Assembly (NCBI GenBank): GCA_010015655.1
Contig: ML976711.1
Span: 62,001 to 126,000, forward strand
DNA: 64,000 bases
Direction of reading: 5' to 3'
From: Bimuria novae-zelandiae CBS 107.79
Taxonomy: Eukaryota > Ascomycota > Dothideomycetes > Pleosporales > Didymosphaeriaceae
Position 1 is the stretch's first letter. Each line of letters starts with the position of its first letter. A program made the position numbers and the translations under genes. Shown one piece after another: positions 24,845 through 37,139 of this stretch. The notes under the pieces were generated by a model. It made no database searches, was not told the DNA's origin, and saw only the letters and a list, made by a program, of their open reading frames with translations.

Positions 24845-25010
24845 GGTCGCATCGTGAGGTGACGAATGAGCGGCGAAGAAGCTCCGCAGCTTGAGACGGA
24901 AGCTGCGACCATGCCGCCCGCGCCTGCCAAGATTTCGCAGCGGAAACTTTTTTGTGGGGCCGCAAAACTGCTCATCAGTTTCTCACACGTCGCAAATTAC
25001 AGATATCGCC
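24845..25010. promoter_or_regulatory. Bidirectional promoter between IND1 and BFR2
   Basis: Only 166 bp separate the two divergent ATGs, so both genes must share this promoter region. No TATA box stands out. Confidence 0.6.
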
Positions 25011-26585
25011 ATGAAGAAGTCAAAAATTACAGGTAAAGATGACCGATATGAGGGTGCAATTTTGCACTAACAATATCGCCCAGATTTCGACCCCGAGGCG
25101 CTGCTCGACCCGGCACCGTCAAGCTCGAGTGACGATGAGCAGTCCGATTTCTCCGGCGCAGAAGACGATAATGCAGGTCGCGAACACTATGCCGATGTAG
25201 GAAAGAGCAAGTTGAGGAAGAAGGAGGCTGTTCCTCTGGGCCCGCAATATACCGGCACTCGGGTTAGCCGCCACGCCGTCGAAGATGAGGACAGCGACGA
25301 TCCATTTGCGGAGCGGCCCAATGGCGAAATCAGTGAGAACGAGGAAGAAAGCGAGGAGGAACTTGAGGATGGCATAGCTCTGGACCAGGCGGGTTCGGAT
25401 AGCGAAGAAGACGACGAAGACCAGGCCGAAGAAGGGTCTGTGGAAGACGAGGAAGGCTCAGAGGCGGATGAGGATATGGACGGCGCAGAAGACGAGGAAA
25501 GTGCAAAATCTGAGGTTGTTTCGGATGATGAGGAATCTGAAGATGACGCAAATGGCGACAGGTCGGAGCTGAGAGCCATTATGGGCAAGAACAAACCGGA
25601 GTCGGACTCAGTTCGCGACTTGATGAAGGACCAGAAGTCGCTCACGACCAGCATCGCCGCCGCCGCGCAATCCGACATCGCCAAGGGCCAAGCCATCAAG
25701 GCCCAGCGAAAGACGTTCGACTCATTCCTCAATACCCGCGTGCGCCTGCAGAAAGCCCTCATTTCGACAAACTCCATGGTTGCCACACCTCACAAAGACG
25801 AAACTGCACCAACTTCTTCGATCGAGGCTGCTGAAGCTGCGGCGATAACACTTTTAAATAACCTTACAGACATGAGGGTATCACTTGAGGAGGCGCGGAC
25901 TGGCGAAAAGCGAAAGCGGACATCTTTCACGTTTACGACGCCTTCTTCTGATATCTGGGACAATTTGCGTGCGCCTGAAACGGCAGCAAAGAAGCAGCGA
26001 CGAGCAGTCTTGGAGAAGTGGTCCACGAAGACACGCACAGCAAAGATTGCCACTGCACAGAGGCAGCTCAATGTCAGTGCCGAGCAAACGTTGACCGAAG
26101 TGCTCGATTCCCAGTTCGCCAACTCTTCTCACCTCGTTGCGCGAACGCAGACACCTCGATCATGTGCACCACTCCAGTCGGCGACATCCAAGCCAGTCCC
26201 CGATGCAAACATCTACGACGATGCCGACTTCTATGGCTTGCTTCTGAAAGAGTTGCTCGAGCAACGATCCGCTGACCTTTCGAACAACGGCACCGCCGAG
26301 TTCGTCGTACAAGCGCCGTGGCAGGTAGCGCGAGAAGCAAAGACGAAGAAGGTGGTGGACACAAAGGCTAGCAAAGGGCGGCGGTTGCGATATACGGTAC
26401 ATGAGAAGCTGCAGAACTTCATGGCACCGGAAGAAGGAGGGCTCTGGAACGAGCGACAGTGTGATGACCTCTTTAGTAGCTTATTTGGACAACGATTGGC
26501 TCTGGGCGAGGAGGACGAAGTGCAGAACGGAGAAGAGGATGCGGTGGATGCTGAAGAGCAAGGGCTGAAGCTGTTTAGAAGTTAG
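25011..26585 (+). CDS. BFR2: BFR2/AATF ribosome-biogenesis protein, 2 exons
   Basis: Exons 25011..25032 and 25084..26585 give 507 residues. The 51-nt intron interrupts the eighth codon (MKKSKIT|D) and carries a CTAAC branch site. Long acidic Glu/Asp/Ser tracts fill roughly residues 70-190. The conserved HYADVGKSKLRKKEAVPLG stretch lies near residue 50, the AATF coiled region around residues 210-320, and the C-terminal TRAUB domain shows DDADFYGLLLKELLEQR and KASKGRRLRYTVHEKLQNF. Bfr2/AATF is a nucleolar factor of the small-subunit processome, needed for early 18S pre-rRNA cleavages. Length is normal for the family. The tiny first exon is easy to miss in automatic annotation. Confidence 0.92.
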
Positions 26586-26985
26586 ATGCTTTTTCCAATC
26601 AAGGCCCCATACGCATCACTTTCAATTCACTCCCTCGCGTCTACATAGAAAACATGATTGTAGTCACCTCTTTTTGAAATATCGACGCCTGAAGCAACGA
26701 AGGATTTTCCCGGTCGTCCCAAAGTGAAGTGTATCGGCTCAATGTGGTTAGAACCAAACACGCGATGACGTAGATGTGGGTCTCGGACCCTGAATTGGCA
26801 ATCTGAGGAACGGACACTCCACTCTAGGAAATGTCTCACGTTGGACCACGCCCAGGGCGGAATGCGACGAGGACAGGGTGTGCTATGTTCTCGTCATCCT
26901 TCCTCCTACATAGTTCCTAACATTTCCTTTCTCCCTCAGCTTTGAGTGCGTGGGCTGCTCTATAGGCCAGTGCCGTCGCTCCGCC
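26586..26985. other. Intergenic between BFR2 and hydrolase gene
   Basis: About 400 bp holding the BFR2 3' region and the promoter of the downstream gene. No further gene. Confidence 0.5.
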
Positions 26986-29842
26986 ATGCCCGTAAACACC
27001 ATCACCGTCGGCGCGGCCATCGCGCCTACCATTATCGAGACGTACATTAGTCACTATCTCAATCGTCGCCCCTTGAAGCAGAAGCCCACGGCGCACATCT
27101 CCTACCACGAGGGCCTCAAGCTCGTCCGACGCTTCCTGCACTACGCGTCCTTCCATGCCGTCGACGAGTTGCAGGACTTCACCTCCCAATGGGTGCCCGT
27201 TCCAGCCTGGGTACACGTCGAGAACGTCGTCATACCCGACACCCAACTGAAGCGCTCTGCCGAATATGTGCGCGCACAGCTGGGACCCGAAGGGATCAAG
27301 GCCGTCGGTGGACGCACGTGGTGGGAGTGGAGGCGCGAAGGGAGCGAGCAGCTGCAGGCGGAGTGGATCGAGATGAGGAAGGACATGGAGGTCAGGAAGA
27401 AGAGCGAGAACATAAAGGGGCAGAGGATCATGCTGTACGTGCACGGTGGAGCTTATTACTTCGGCAGCGTGGACGAGCATCGCTACCAGATGCAGAGGCA
27501 CGCGCGCAAGCTGAAAGCAAGAGTGCTGGCGCCGAGGTACAGGCTTGCACCGCAGTTTCCGTTCCCGTGTGGGCTCATGGACTGTTTGTCGGCGTATCTG
27601 TGGCTTCTGGAAGAGAAGCATGATCCGGCAACCATCATACTGGCGGGCGACTCGGCAGGCGGAGGCATGGTGTTGACGATGCTGGTCGTCATGCGAGACC
27701 AGGGAATACCTCTGCCGGCAGGAGCCGTACTGTTGAGTCCCTGGGTCGATCTCACCCACAGCTTTCCGAGTTTGGCCGGTGACGGCAAGATGGATTACAT
27801 TCCCGCCCACGGCTTCATACACAAACCCAGCATGAGCTGGCCGCCTCCAAATGCTGAAGATCTCCTCGCCCTCGAAGGGAAGAATCCGAAAAATGACAAG
27901 GCAGCTCCGTTACAAGATAAGAAGGCAGAGAAGGAGGCAAAGAAGGAAGAGAAGCAGGACCGCGTGCGAGGCTTCTCGTTCACGGACGAGGACAAACCCG
28001 ACTTGAAGGACATTTTAAATGCATCAGAATCGAAAGAAGCCAATGGCTCTGGCGATGACATCTGGGTGTCTCGGGACGGCAAATATAGCATAGGGCCCAA
28101 ATCCATCTTCTCCCTTCAGCTCGAGGGGAAGCTCATCGAGATCAAGGACCAGATCCAGATGTACGCGCCGAACCACATGCTTACCCACCCTCTTGTTTCG
28201 CCAGTACTGCAGCCTTCGCTAGGCGGCCTCCCACCACTTCTGATTCAGGTCGGCGGAGGAGAGCTCCTTCGCGATGAACAGATCTATCTCGCTCATAAAG
28301 CTGCGCAGCCACTTGTCTATCTTCCTCCTCCCTCCAATCACCAAACTGCCGAAGAAATTCAAGCTCAAGCAATGAGATACAGACCCACAAATGTGCAGCT
28401 GCAGGTCTGGGACGACCTGTGCCACGTTGCACATACTCTTAGCTTCACTCGGCCCGCAAAGCACATGTACCGCGGCGTATCGCAGTTCGCCGCCTGGGCG
28501 TTGGCTCGGGCACAAAAAACCTCCATTGACATCATGGACGACGAAAGCATATCCATCGTTAGCACCGAAACCGTGTCCACTTCATCTGACAGCCAGCTCG
28601 CCTCTGACGACATCAAACTGAGCATGCCCCAAAGCGCGCAGCATCTAGGCTTCGAAAGTGTCAATACTAAAGAAGAAAAGGGTGCTGTAGTAGGCAGAGC
28701 AGGCAATCCCATCCCACCTTTCGAAAACCACATGATACGCCAGCGCGTGGACCGCCACGGACGCATCTACCCGCTTCCACCGCCCAAAGAACTCCCAGCA
28801 CTGAACCTACAAAGCACCGAAGTCGGGGTGCCGAAAAAAGGTCCAGTCAACAAGTGGATGGCGGCCCAGCAGCAATGGAACGGCAAGTTTGCAAAACAAA
28901 AGCTCAAGATACAACGACGGCGCATGCGCGAAATGGAGAAGGGGTACGAGAGATTCGAAGGCGAGACACCACCTCCGACGGCGCTTGCTGGGAGGAGAGT
29001 AAAGGGCATGAAGAAAGAAAAGAAGACAAAGAAAAGTTGGGGGATGGCTCTGTGGAGTTTGTGGGGAAGTAAACACGATGAAGCTACTGTACGCATTGCC
29101 CCACTTTCCTCCCACCTCTTTTATCAGCATACTCACGAGCTGCGTGCAGATTGTCCGGGAAGGTGAAGCCGACCAAGCCCCCGACCGAGAAGCTGCTACG
29201 ACCAGTGTGCAGCCCACAGACGGTTCTTCCGAGCCCGGAACCACCACCCGTCGCAAATCAAACAAACACCTCGCCACGGTCGCCGACGCCGCCCGCTCCC
29301 GTTCTCGCTCCCGTCACTCCACCGTCACAGACCGTGGTCAGATAAGCAAGTCTATGGACAACCTTACGCAGCTCGCGCCGCCCAGTCCGAGTCTGGCGGA
29401 TGCGACTGTTATCGCGCCTGAGCGTGATGGCAGTGGTGGCGCGACCACGCCGACCATCGTGTTGCCTAGAGACGACAGACCGCAGAGTCCGCCTACACTG
29501 ATCCCAGCGACTGATACATTGAGCACACGACCGACGAGAGGTGGTGTTGCGTATCCCTTCCGTCTCAAGGTGGAAGGTGAAGAGAGGGACGTGAATGCTA
29601 GTACATTAACGCTCCAGAGTGTGCATCTGGTTTCACCTGGGCTTGAACAAGAGAACAAGCAGCTTAATCTTGACGGACAGAGCGTTGATGGTGCTGAAGA
29701 TAAAGATGCCGACAAAGATACCAAAGACGACGTGCAGAGGCCGGGTGTCGAGCGATTCGTCACCGCGGATATCGGGGCACTGACTAGCGAGAAAAACGGC
29801 GCTGGCGAAAAGAAAGCTGCTGAGAGGCCGGGAGTAGAGTGA
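26986..29842 (+). CDS. Alpha/beta hydrolase, hormone-sensitive-lipase-like, 2 exons
   Basis: Exons 26986..29088 and 29150..29842 give 931 residues, split by a 61-nt GTACGC...CAG intron. The oxyanion-hole motif HGGAYYFGS starts at His153, the nucleophile elbow GDSAGGG holds Ser223, and DDLCHVAH supplies the likely catalytic His480. The HGG + GDSAG pair places it in the HSL/family IV esterase group acting on short acyl or lipid esters. A Lys/Glu-rich insert lies at about residues 300-330 within the hydrolase fold. The C-terminal ~430 residues are hydrophilic, basic then Ser/Thr/Asp-rich, and probably disordered, which makes the protein about twice the usual esterase length. The ATG at 26986 is preferred over an in-frame GTG at 26950. 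Confidence 0.87.
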
Positions 29843-29955
29843 TTCGTGACAGCGCAGGAAGACTTGACGGCGTTGGCGGAGCCGAATGGGAAGGCATAGG
29901 TAGGCTCGGTTGGATAATGTTGGAGACGATGTGCGATATACCCACTCGCTCAATA

Positions 29956-32081
29956 CCCTGCCGAGACAGTCAGTGCGCCGCGACACTAACGCGCCACCCC
30001 AACACCAGCACCGCAGCCAGCAACATGAGGCTGTAGAGTTTTACACAAAAGCTTTTATCGCGAAATTTTCTAGAGTTAAGATTTTATAGAGCTATAGAAG
30101 ATTACTAGCTAGTTAAATTATAAATATCTACTTAGTATTCTAATTATTTGGCCACTGCGCGATGCTAGCGCTAATAGCGTAGATATTACTATATTAACGC
30201 GTATAGATGCTGGCGTAGGCTTCTTCCTTTTTATAATTATATAAGTAGCTTTTAAAGCATTCTAGCTTCCCTTTTTAGCAATTTTAAGACATTTTTAAAG
30301 TTATTATTAAGTTTTGCGAGCCTATTAATAAAGGCGTTACTTAGTAGCCTAATTAGCTTTTTTCTTAGCGCGCGTATTTTTAGCTACTATACGCGTAACA
30401 CGCTTCTCCTATAGTAGATAAGCTTTAAGCTACCTATTTACTATCTAGATCTCTCTCTGCTTACTTTTCTGGAGTTGTAGTTGTTGCTTTTTAGCCTTTT
30501 ATTGGCTGAGAGAATCGCGCGCCCTCTATACGCGGGTAGGTGACTAGAAAACAGATCCTCTATACTACTTATCTAGCTGCTTAAAAGGTAGAGTCCTGCC
30601 CTTTATTTAACGCTGTTTCTAGTTTGTGAGGGCTTCTCGTAGCCCCTAATTCTTATGCTCTAGGAGCTGTTTCTGTATAGAGATTAAGTATATAGTGTGA
30701 CTTAGCTTCTTGGCCTTATTACCTCCCCCTGTATTAATAACAACCTTTAAAAGCTAATTAATTTTGCGCTAATTAAACGCGCTAAGTACTAAAATAGAGC
30801 TTTTACACGATCTCTATTCTAGAGACTTATCTTTATTAAATTAACTAAGGATTAGTGTAGGATCTAGCGGCAAGATACCTATATACTTAAAAGCTTTAGT
30901 AATTAATTACGGCGTAACTAACGTTATTTAGGCCCTCTAGAATAGTGTAAAGAAGTCTCTTTTAGCAATTATTAATAGCCCCTAACTTTTATACAGGTAT
31001 GCGAAGAGCTCGTCGGAGTAGGCGGTAGAAAGAGACTTAAATATATAGACGTCTAGAGGCTATAGCGTATAAGTGGCGTAAGGGGGAAATATCGCAAGGA
31101 GGATCTTTTTCTAATTATAGTAGTTAATAAAATTTATAGTAACGTAAGATCCATGCCTATTAAGGACTAAGAGTTACTACTGCTATTAAGCCTTCTCCTT
31201 AGTACAGCAATTAAACACCTGTTTTAGTTATTAAAGCCCTATTTTGTTGTTTAACTATCTAGAGGTTGATAAGGTGATAAAAACTCTATAAGAATTAACG
31301 TTAATTTCCTTAACCTAGCTTGATTATAGAGTCTCAGCGTTAGATCGATAGATTAGTAATAGATTAATAGTAGATCTATCGGCGCATATACATGCGATGA
31401 GCGAGATCCACTCACGACTGCCATCCTGGATAGATTGCCTCACTTGGCGACTCTCATATATAGGCCTGTCGAAGATCCTTTTTGACTGCCAGTGATGCCG
31501 AGTAGGAAGCCTTTTTCGTCCATATTGTAGGTATGCTAAGGCTCTATGCCATACTTTATAATTTTCTTATATAGAAGCTTAAAGTAGAGCCTATATCTTG
31601 CGCCTAAATTAGCGTTATAGTAATTACTATCTAGCCTAGTCGTCCATCGCGAGATTAGGGAGTTAGGGTGGCGCTTAATAAAGTAATTAACCTATTGCAT
31701 AGAGACATTCTTTTTAGCAATAATTAATGTAAAGTTTTAGATTATTTAACGCGTAGGGGGTAGACCTTTTTAAGTAAAACGCTATATATATTATAGGAGC
31801 TTAAATTCTTATTATTAGTTAAGATTTTAGCAAGTCTATAGTAGCTATGTACGCGCCTACATAGCGCGTCTATGCCGGCGCGTTAATGTTGACCGCACAA
31901 CACCAAATTCTTCTATAATTTTTCTATATAAGAAAGTTTCTCTAGGTTCTCGTGAGTCGATAGCGATGATTGCAGCCTTAATTGGATCTATATTAGTGGA
32001 GATGCGGCGCGTCAAAGTTAAGGTGCTACATCTGTTGGGGTGGCGCGTTAGTGTCGCGGCGCACTGACTGTCTCGGCAGGG
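29956..32081 (-). mobile_element. pogo/Fot1-type element with 49-bp perfect terminal repeats
   Basis: Ends start ccctgccgagacagtcagtg and match perfectly for 49 bp in inverted orientation. TA flanks both (29954-29955 and 32082-32083). The 2.1-kb interior is AT-rich and stop-ridden, but on the minus strand YNMDEKGFLLGI (about 31495-31530) and QDGSREWISLIACICAD (about 31385-31437) are unmistakable DDE_1 pogo transposase motifs. The element lies about 110 bp past the end of the hydrolase gene. Confidence 0.88.
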
Positions 32082-32083
32082 TA

Positions 32084-32324
32084 ATAGGAGCGCCACATAC
32101 CGTAGCTTGGCAGTTGGCGTGCCGCATCACCGAACGCGCCACCCCACCATGCAATACCCCAACTTCAACGCGCTGCATCTCCACCAATATAGACCTAATT
32201 ATAGCCGTGATAGAAGTAATTAAATTATAAAAATTTAGTATAATATAATTTATACTAACGCACTAGTATAAATACTTTTTAGTTAGTAGTAGCTTCCTAT
32301 ATAATATACAGTACTAGCGCATTA
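32084..32324. repeat. Degraded transposon fragment
   Basis: The sequence ccaacttcaacgcg...ctccaccaat around 32158-32200 resembles the left-arm interior of the 12216 pogo element. It is probably a decayed fragment of the same superfamily. No ends are found. Confidence 0.4.
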
Positions 32325-33622
32325 GTCTGGTGCGCTAGTGTCAACCCGACGCGCGCACGCCAAACACCTCAACCACTTCCACCCTCTCTATCTCCACCAA
32401 AATAAGAGCTTTTAGCTTAGAAATAAGCGCAAATTGCGTCGCGGGTAGTGAATTAATAGCGCAGGCACAGAAAGGTATTATCTCTAAGGTAGAGGCTAGT
32501 GCAATGCTAGCAGAGCTAGCGCGCAAGTTTCGCTGTATAGTAAAGTGTATACGCGACACTATTAAGAGGTATAATAAAATAGGTAATAACACCTCTCGCC
32601 CTTGTAGTAGGCAGCCTCTTAAGCTTACTTATTAAGAGAAATAAACGCTACTGCGATAAGTATAAAAAAAGCTAAAGATTACCTATTAAGAGCTCGCTAA
32701 GGAGGCGCACCTTAAGAAGGACATCTCTAATAATACACTATATAGAGCACTTAAGGAACAAGGCCTTACTAACTTTAAAACTAAGTAAAGGCCTAAAATT
32801 AATAAAGCTACTACCTAATTATAGCTTAAGTTCTATTATAAGTATAGAAACTTTAACTAGCGCTTAACGTCTCTCTAGTTCTTAGATAAGTGCTCTATTT
32901 AAAAGGGTCGCAGCGCTAACGCCGAGTGGGTGTTTAAGTATCCCTATAAGAAGTGGGAGCGCCGTATAACCTCCGAATAATTTACTAGTTAGCCACCTTA
33001 ATAGATAGTATAGGCTTTAATATGGATTGATTCTCGAGGGCGTACTTGGCGATCACTACTTATTATTATGTAGAGAGACCCTACAGCGCCGCGTAATAGA
33101 TACACCACTTAAAGCTACACTAAAATACTAGAAGAAGGTTTTTTAAACTTATACCTACTAGGTAAGCGATTTATGCACGATAACGCTTAGATTTATATAG
33201 TAATTTATACGCGCGACTTCTTAGTTAATTATAAAATCTAGACTATTAATTTCCTACCTTATTCTCCTAACCTTAACCCTATCGAGCACCTTTGGTGGCA
33301 GCTTAAACGTAAGATAAGGAATTGCTATCCCTATATAACTAAATTTAGAACTAGTAAGGATAAATAGGAGAGGTTTTATACTACCTTAAAGGACTACTAG
33401 TAGAGGATCCTAACGCGCCTTATACGTTATCTTATATTAAGTATACTAGATAGAATCGCTGCCTGCATGTACGTAAATAGTTACTAAATAAAGTATTAAG
33501 TATTAATTTACTAGTTACTACTAAGAATTATTAAATTTAGCCTACTTTTCGATACTCTATGGGTTATTTTGGTGGGGGAGTCGCTTCGCGAAACTGACGC
33601 CGATCACCTTGGCGCACCAGAC
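32325..33622 (+). mobile_element. Tc1-mariner-type element (DDE_3 transposase), RIP-inactivated
   Basis: Short inverted ends (gtctggtgcgc...) are flanked by TA (32323-32324 and 33623-33624), giving a 1.3-kb element. The plus-strand remnant reads DSRGRTWRSLL, GKRFMHDNA near 33170-33190 and LPYSPNLNPIEHLWWQLKRK near 33255-33310, the last two catalytic blocks of Tc1-like DDE_3 transposases. TAG/TAA codons interrupt it repeatedly. Confidence 0.8.
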
Positions 33623-33624
33623 TA

Positions 33625-33966
33625 CTGCGGAGTGACTGTACTGGGTGGGTTTGTAGATAACTCAAGGTGCGAGAAAAGATCTACAGGCACCGGGTACGAC
33701 GTTAAGGTTTTTTGCAGAGAAAGCCGCAAGGTCCAGATGTCGCACACTCTGACCGTATAGTCTCGCTGTCGCACAAAGATGTCGGCAGCGGTGCCGATTC
33801 CAGGGCCCTGGTATATCCGGATTAGGAAAATGCAGGTCTCTCTAACCGCGCGAGAATAGAGTGTGGCGATGGCAATCGCCCATTGCTCCTCTGTAGCCTA
33901 ATCAAAGTCCCTCTGCTACCGAGCCCTAAATGAGGTAGTTAGGGGCTGAGAGTCTGTAGTGCTATT
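33625..33966. other. Unique GC-balanced islet between transposons
   Basis: About 340 bp without strong RIP signature. No convincing gene; a 63-codon frame starting at 33569 runs into it. It may be a fragment of the original insertion site. Confidence 0.4.
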
Positions 33967-34089
33967 GTCGTTTCGTAAAATCCCGCTACACATGTGACCT
34001 GCCCCGCGTATTAGTAATCGATTCCCGCGCGTCATTTGAAACACGGATTTACTAGCTAAATATTAACTTTTTAATATATTATAAGAATC

Positions 34090-35110
34090 TAAAAGTCCTT
34101 AATAGGGACCTATAGCAAAGCTAAGTTACCGCCGATAGTATTACAGGCTATAATTAATTAATTAAACAACGACGTTAGCAACACCTAAATTTAGAGAGAT
34201 ATAAAAGTAGCTAAGATAATAATTAGGAGGATTTAACTTAGTCTAGAGTACTAGGGGCAACCTTACCCGCCAAGCTGCGTACGGTAAGGTAGGCTGCCAT
34301 TATTATTATAGTACTATTGCGAGAAGCTTAAAGAGTTACTACTAAGCTAGCTAAATACTTACCTAGATAAGATGCAGAGTTTCTTGTATAACGAGTACAA
34401 CGTAAAAGCCTTATAGATAATTATATAGGAGACTCTTGCCAGCATAAGGTGGAGTTAAAAAGTAGTAACTAAAGTGGTAGCTAAGCGTAACGTAGTCCTC
34501 TGTTAAGCGTTTAGAGCTCGCTGCTAGCTGGCGTATAAGGTAGAGATAGTAATAGTAATTAATAAGAGCGCTTGCAACGAGCGTACAGGCAATTAAAAAT
34601 ATACTTAGTTAGAGGTAAATACGCTAGTTTAGGTATTATACTTAGCGTAAAGGTTAGAGAGGTAGAGTTTATTACTAGCTATAGACGTTAATAGGTATCT
34701 TAATTATCTTATCTATTAGGGAGTAATTATGGCAAAGTTAATAGAGGAGTTCCTCGCTAGTAAAGTGCTGCTATATTGCACGCCGTACCTAGGGCTACGC
34801 TTAGTAATTATAATAGATAACGCATCTATTTATTAATTAGCCAAAATTTAATAACTCTGTATAGACGCTGGGGTAGTACTCGAGTACCTATCGCTGTACT
34901 TACCTAATATGAATCCGATTGAGCAGAGCTTCAAAGCGTTAAAGTCATAGATAAAAAAGAACTTCTAGAAAGCGCCTATCTTTTAGGATTTCTTGTATTT
35001 CTTAGAGCTAGGTGTACAGGAGGGTTGCTATAACGACGAGCGGGCGAGAAAGTACTTTAGCTACTTAGGCTAGCAGGTGTAAGGTGTATAGGAGATAGAG
35101 AACTTAAGTA
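34090..35110 (+). pseudogene. IS630/Tc1-like DDE transposase remnant
   Basis: The plus strand reads the fungal IS630-like pattern. It begins with DKMQSFLYNEYNV-like sequence and SACNERTGN*KYT around the first catalytic acidic residue. NRYLNYLIY, IDNASIY (second Asp) and AGVVLEYLSLYLPNMNPIEQ then SFKALKS (third position block) follow. About a dozen in-frame TAG/TAA codons replace expected Gln or Trp codons, as RIP would produce. No intact frame. Confidence 0.75.
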
Positions 35111-35559
35111 ATTAACGCGTTATTATTAAGTGTAAATATTGCTAAGCTTAACGATAGTAGCCCGTGTGGACTTATTATTTACTAGCGTTAATTTACTTAC
35201 GTCGTAGTTCTATATAATTCTGTTAATAAGTTAATATAATATACGTATATTTGGGTAGCAAATTCCTTAAAATTAATTTTTATAGGCTAAAATTAGCAAA
35301 ATAAAGAACGTAAATCCCCTAATAAAAGTACTTACGACGCGCCCTGTCTAGGAGCGATTAATAATATAACTAGAGCGTAAAGTACAAGTAACTATAAAAT
35401 TAACGTTAGTAACCTAGCTAAAAGCTTTAGCAACTTCTTATATTTGCTATATAAATAAGCTCTCCTTATCCTTGTCCTCCTCTTGCTCCTCTTGCTCTAC
35501 ACGCTCTTTCTCCTTCTTCATATTCTCTAGGCACTAAGCTTTTTGCTCTAGAGTTAGTC

Positions 35560-37090
35560 CTTTAAATCCACGCTGCCATCAGACAGCATATACTTAAAGT
35601 TTAAGTAGTAGAGGCGGCGGTAGCTCCTACACCTCTTGCTATAAGGTATACGGCATGCCAGCCTCTAAGGGATCTATAAGCATATTAATGTTAATTCTAT
35701 TATCCTTAACTATAGTAAAGACCTTTCTCACATCTCTGCGATCTTTATGTGGACCCTTGTCAAGCTACTACTACAGGAAAAGTAGTGTTATATAGTAGAG
35801 CTCCTCTACGTTACTATAAGTTAATAGATCCTACGTCGAAACTAGTAAGTTATTTAGTAGGCGATTAGGTTCTCGCTACTAGGTAGGTAATCTTTAAGAT
35901 AGCTAACTTTATGCTAATTAACTTGCCGTAGACGCGATTAGTAATTTAAGCATATCTTTTATTATAGGCTCGCCGTTAGAGTCGCTCCTCCTCCGCCGTC
36001 GCCCAACCTGCCCACGAGATCTCGCTATTATTAACCGAACGTTGTCTGACGGCTCTGCAACTGTACACCTTTGCAGCGACACCTCGCGGGCCTATATGGC
36101 AACTATATTGCCCTCGACGGGCATATGATCGGAGAATCGCACCAGCAACGATTTAGTACGCTAAAAGTAGCACACATGGGCGTAGTTCGAGCACATGGTG
36201 TCCTGGCACCTCCACGCGTCCCGTATTTGGATGGCTAGCCTATTGCCTATCTAGTTAATCGCTATAACGTCTGGTAGCTTAGCGAGTTGGCAATTAGTAG
36301 CGGTAAGTTATACCTAAGAGCCTTGTGGGCTACCTACGCGTGACTGACTTAAAGTAGGCACTTAAGGTGACTCTAGTAGTAGCACTAAGTTAAAATCCAT
36401 ACACGTAGTGGCCCCTGGGGGCGCTAATTATAGTAACTTTTCTACGCTGGTTTTTACGTTAGTAAAACGTAAGTAACTCTCCCTGCGTTTAAGAGCGTTT
36501 GCTATGCAATCCTTTACTAAAATTTAACTTAAATATATAATAATAGTAAGGCTTTTAATAGAGACTTTCTCCTGGGTGCTTATCTTTATAACGACGCTAT
36601 TAGCCTATCTCTAAACCTCGCCTGTTGTTAGACTACTAAGTAGTTGCTTATAATTACTATCCTCTACGCCGTTAACTATCTTATTATTATAGTACGCTCT
36701 ATAGCAACACCTTACATAAGTCTTATTAATTACTTTAGCAAGCTCCTTATCTAATTATTATATAAAAGAACCTGGCTAGGCTAATAATAGGCTATCCTCT
36801 AGGTATATCTCTTACTCCTTAACGTCTTTATCCTTAAGTTACTCTGCCTTAGCTATCTTAGTAGTAGTTATATAAATAGCTTTATTTACTATCTTTTGTA
36901 AAGGTGCCCTAGCCTTTACTTTTTTAAGAGTTTTTTTGCAAGGTAACTTTATTATACGTGACTTTTTAGCTACCCGCGTCGCTTAGGGTGGATTCTTACC
37001 CCCCTTAAACACCTAAGTACTCTTACGTTTACGACTTTTGGCTGGTATTATAATAACCCTTAAGGATAATAGCAGGGTATCGTTTAGGGG
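35560..37090 (-). pseudogene. Opposite-strand Cys-motif ORF remnant inside the IS630-like element
   Basis: On the minus strand, overlapping frames keep recognisable protein texture. There is WRCQDTMCSNYAHVCYF (about 36155-36215), spacing Cys residues like a small zinc-binding C-x4-C-x6-C, then PSDNVRLIIARSRGQ (about 36000-36060). Leu/Pro-rich sequence ending LNFKYMLSDGSVDLK follows near 35575-35615. The upstream part (36400-37090) is Lys-rich. RIP stops break it. I do not recognise a named family. It is convergent with the transposase and could be an accessory element gene or captured host gene. Confidence 0.4.
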
Positions 37091-37125
37091 AATGAATTTA
37101 TGTACGGTATCTAATTATACGGAAA

Positions 37126-37139
37126 AATAGGTGGGGTCA
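37126..37139. repeat. LINE target-site duplication, left copy
   Basis: aataggtggggtca, identical to 42994-43007, bounds the LINE on both sides. Confidence 0.85.

Noticed and set aside
25187..25786. Ser-rich 199-codon minus-strand frame
   Set aside because: Complement of the acidic Glu/Asp repeats of BFR2, which produce Ser/Leu-rich antisense translations.
26917..27822. 301-codon minus-strand frame
   Set aside because: Antisense shadow of the GC-rich alpha/beta hydrolase exon; no family motif, and the plus-strand gene has clear catalytic motifs.
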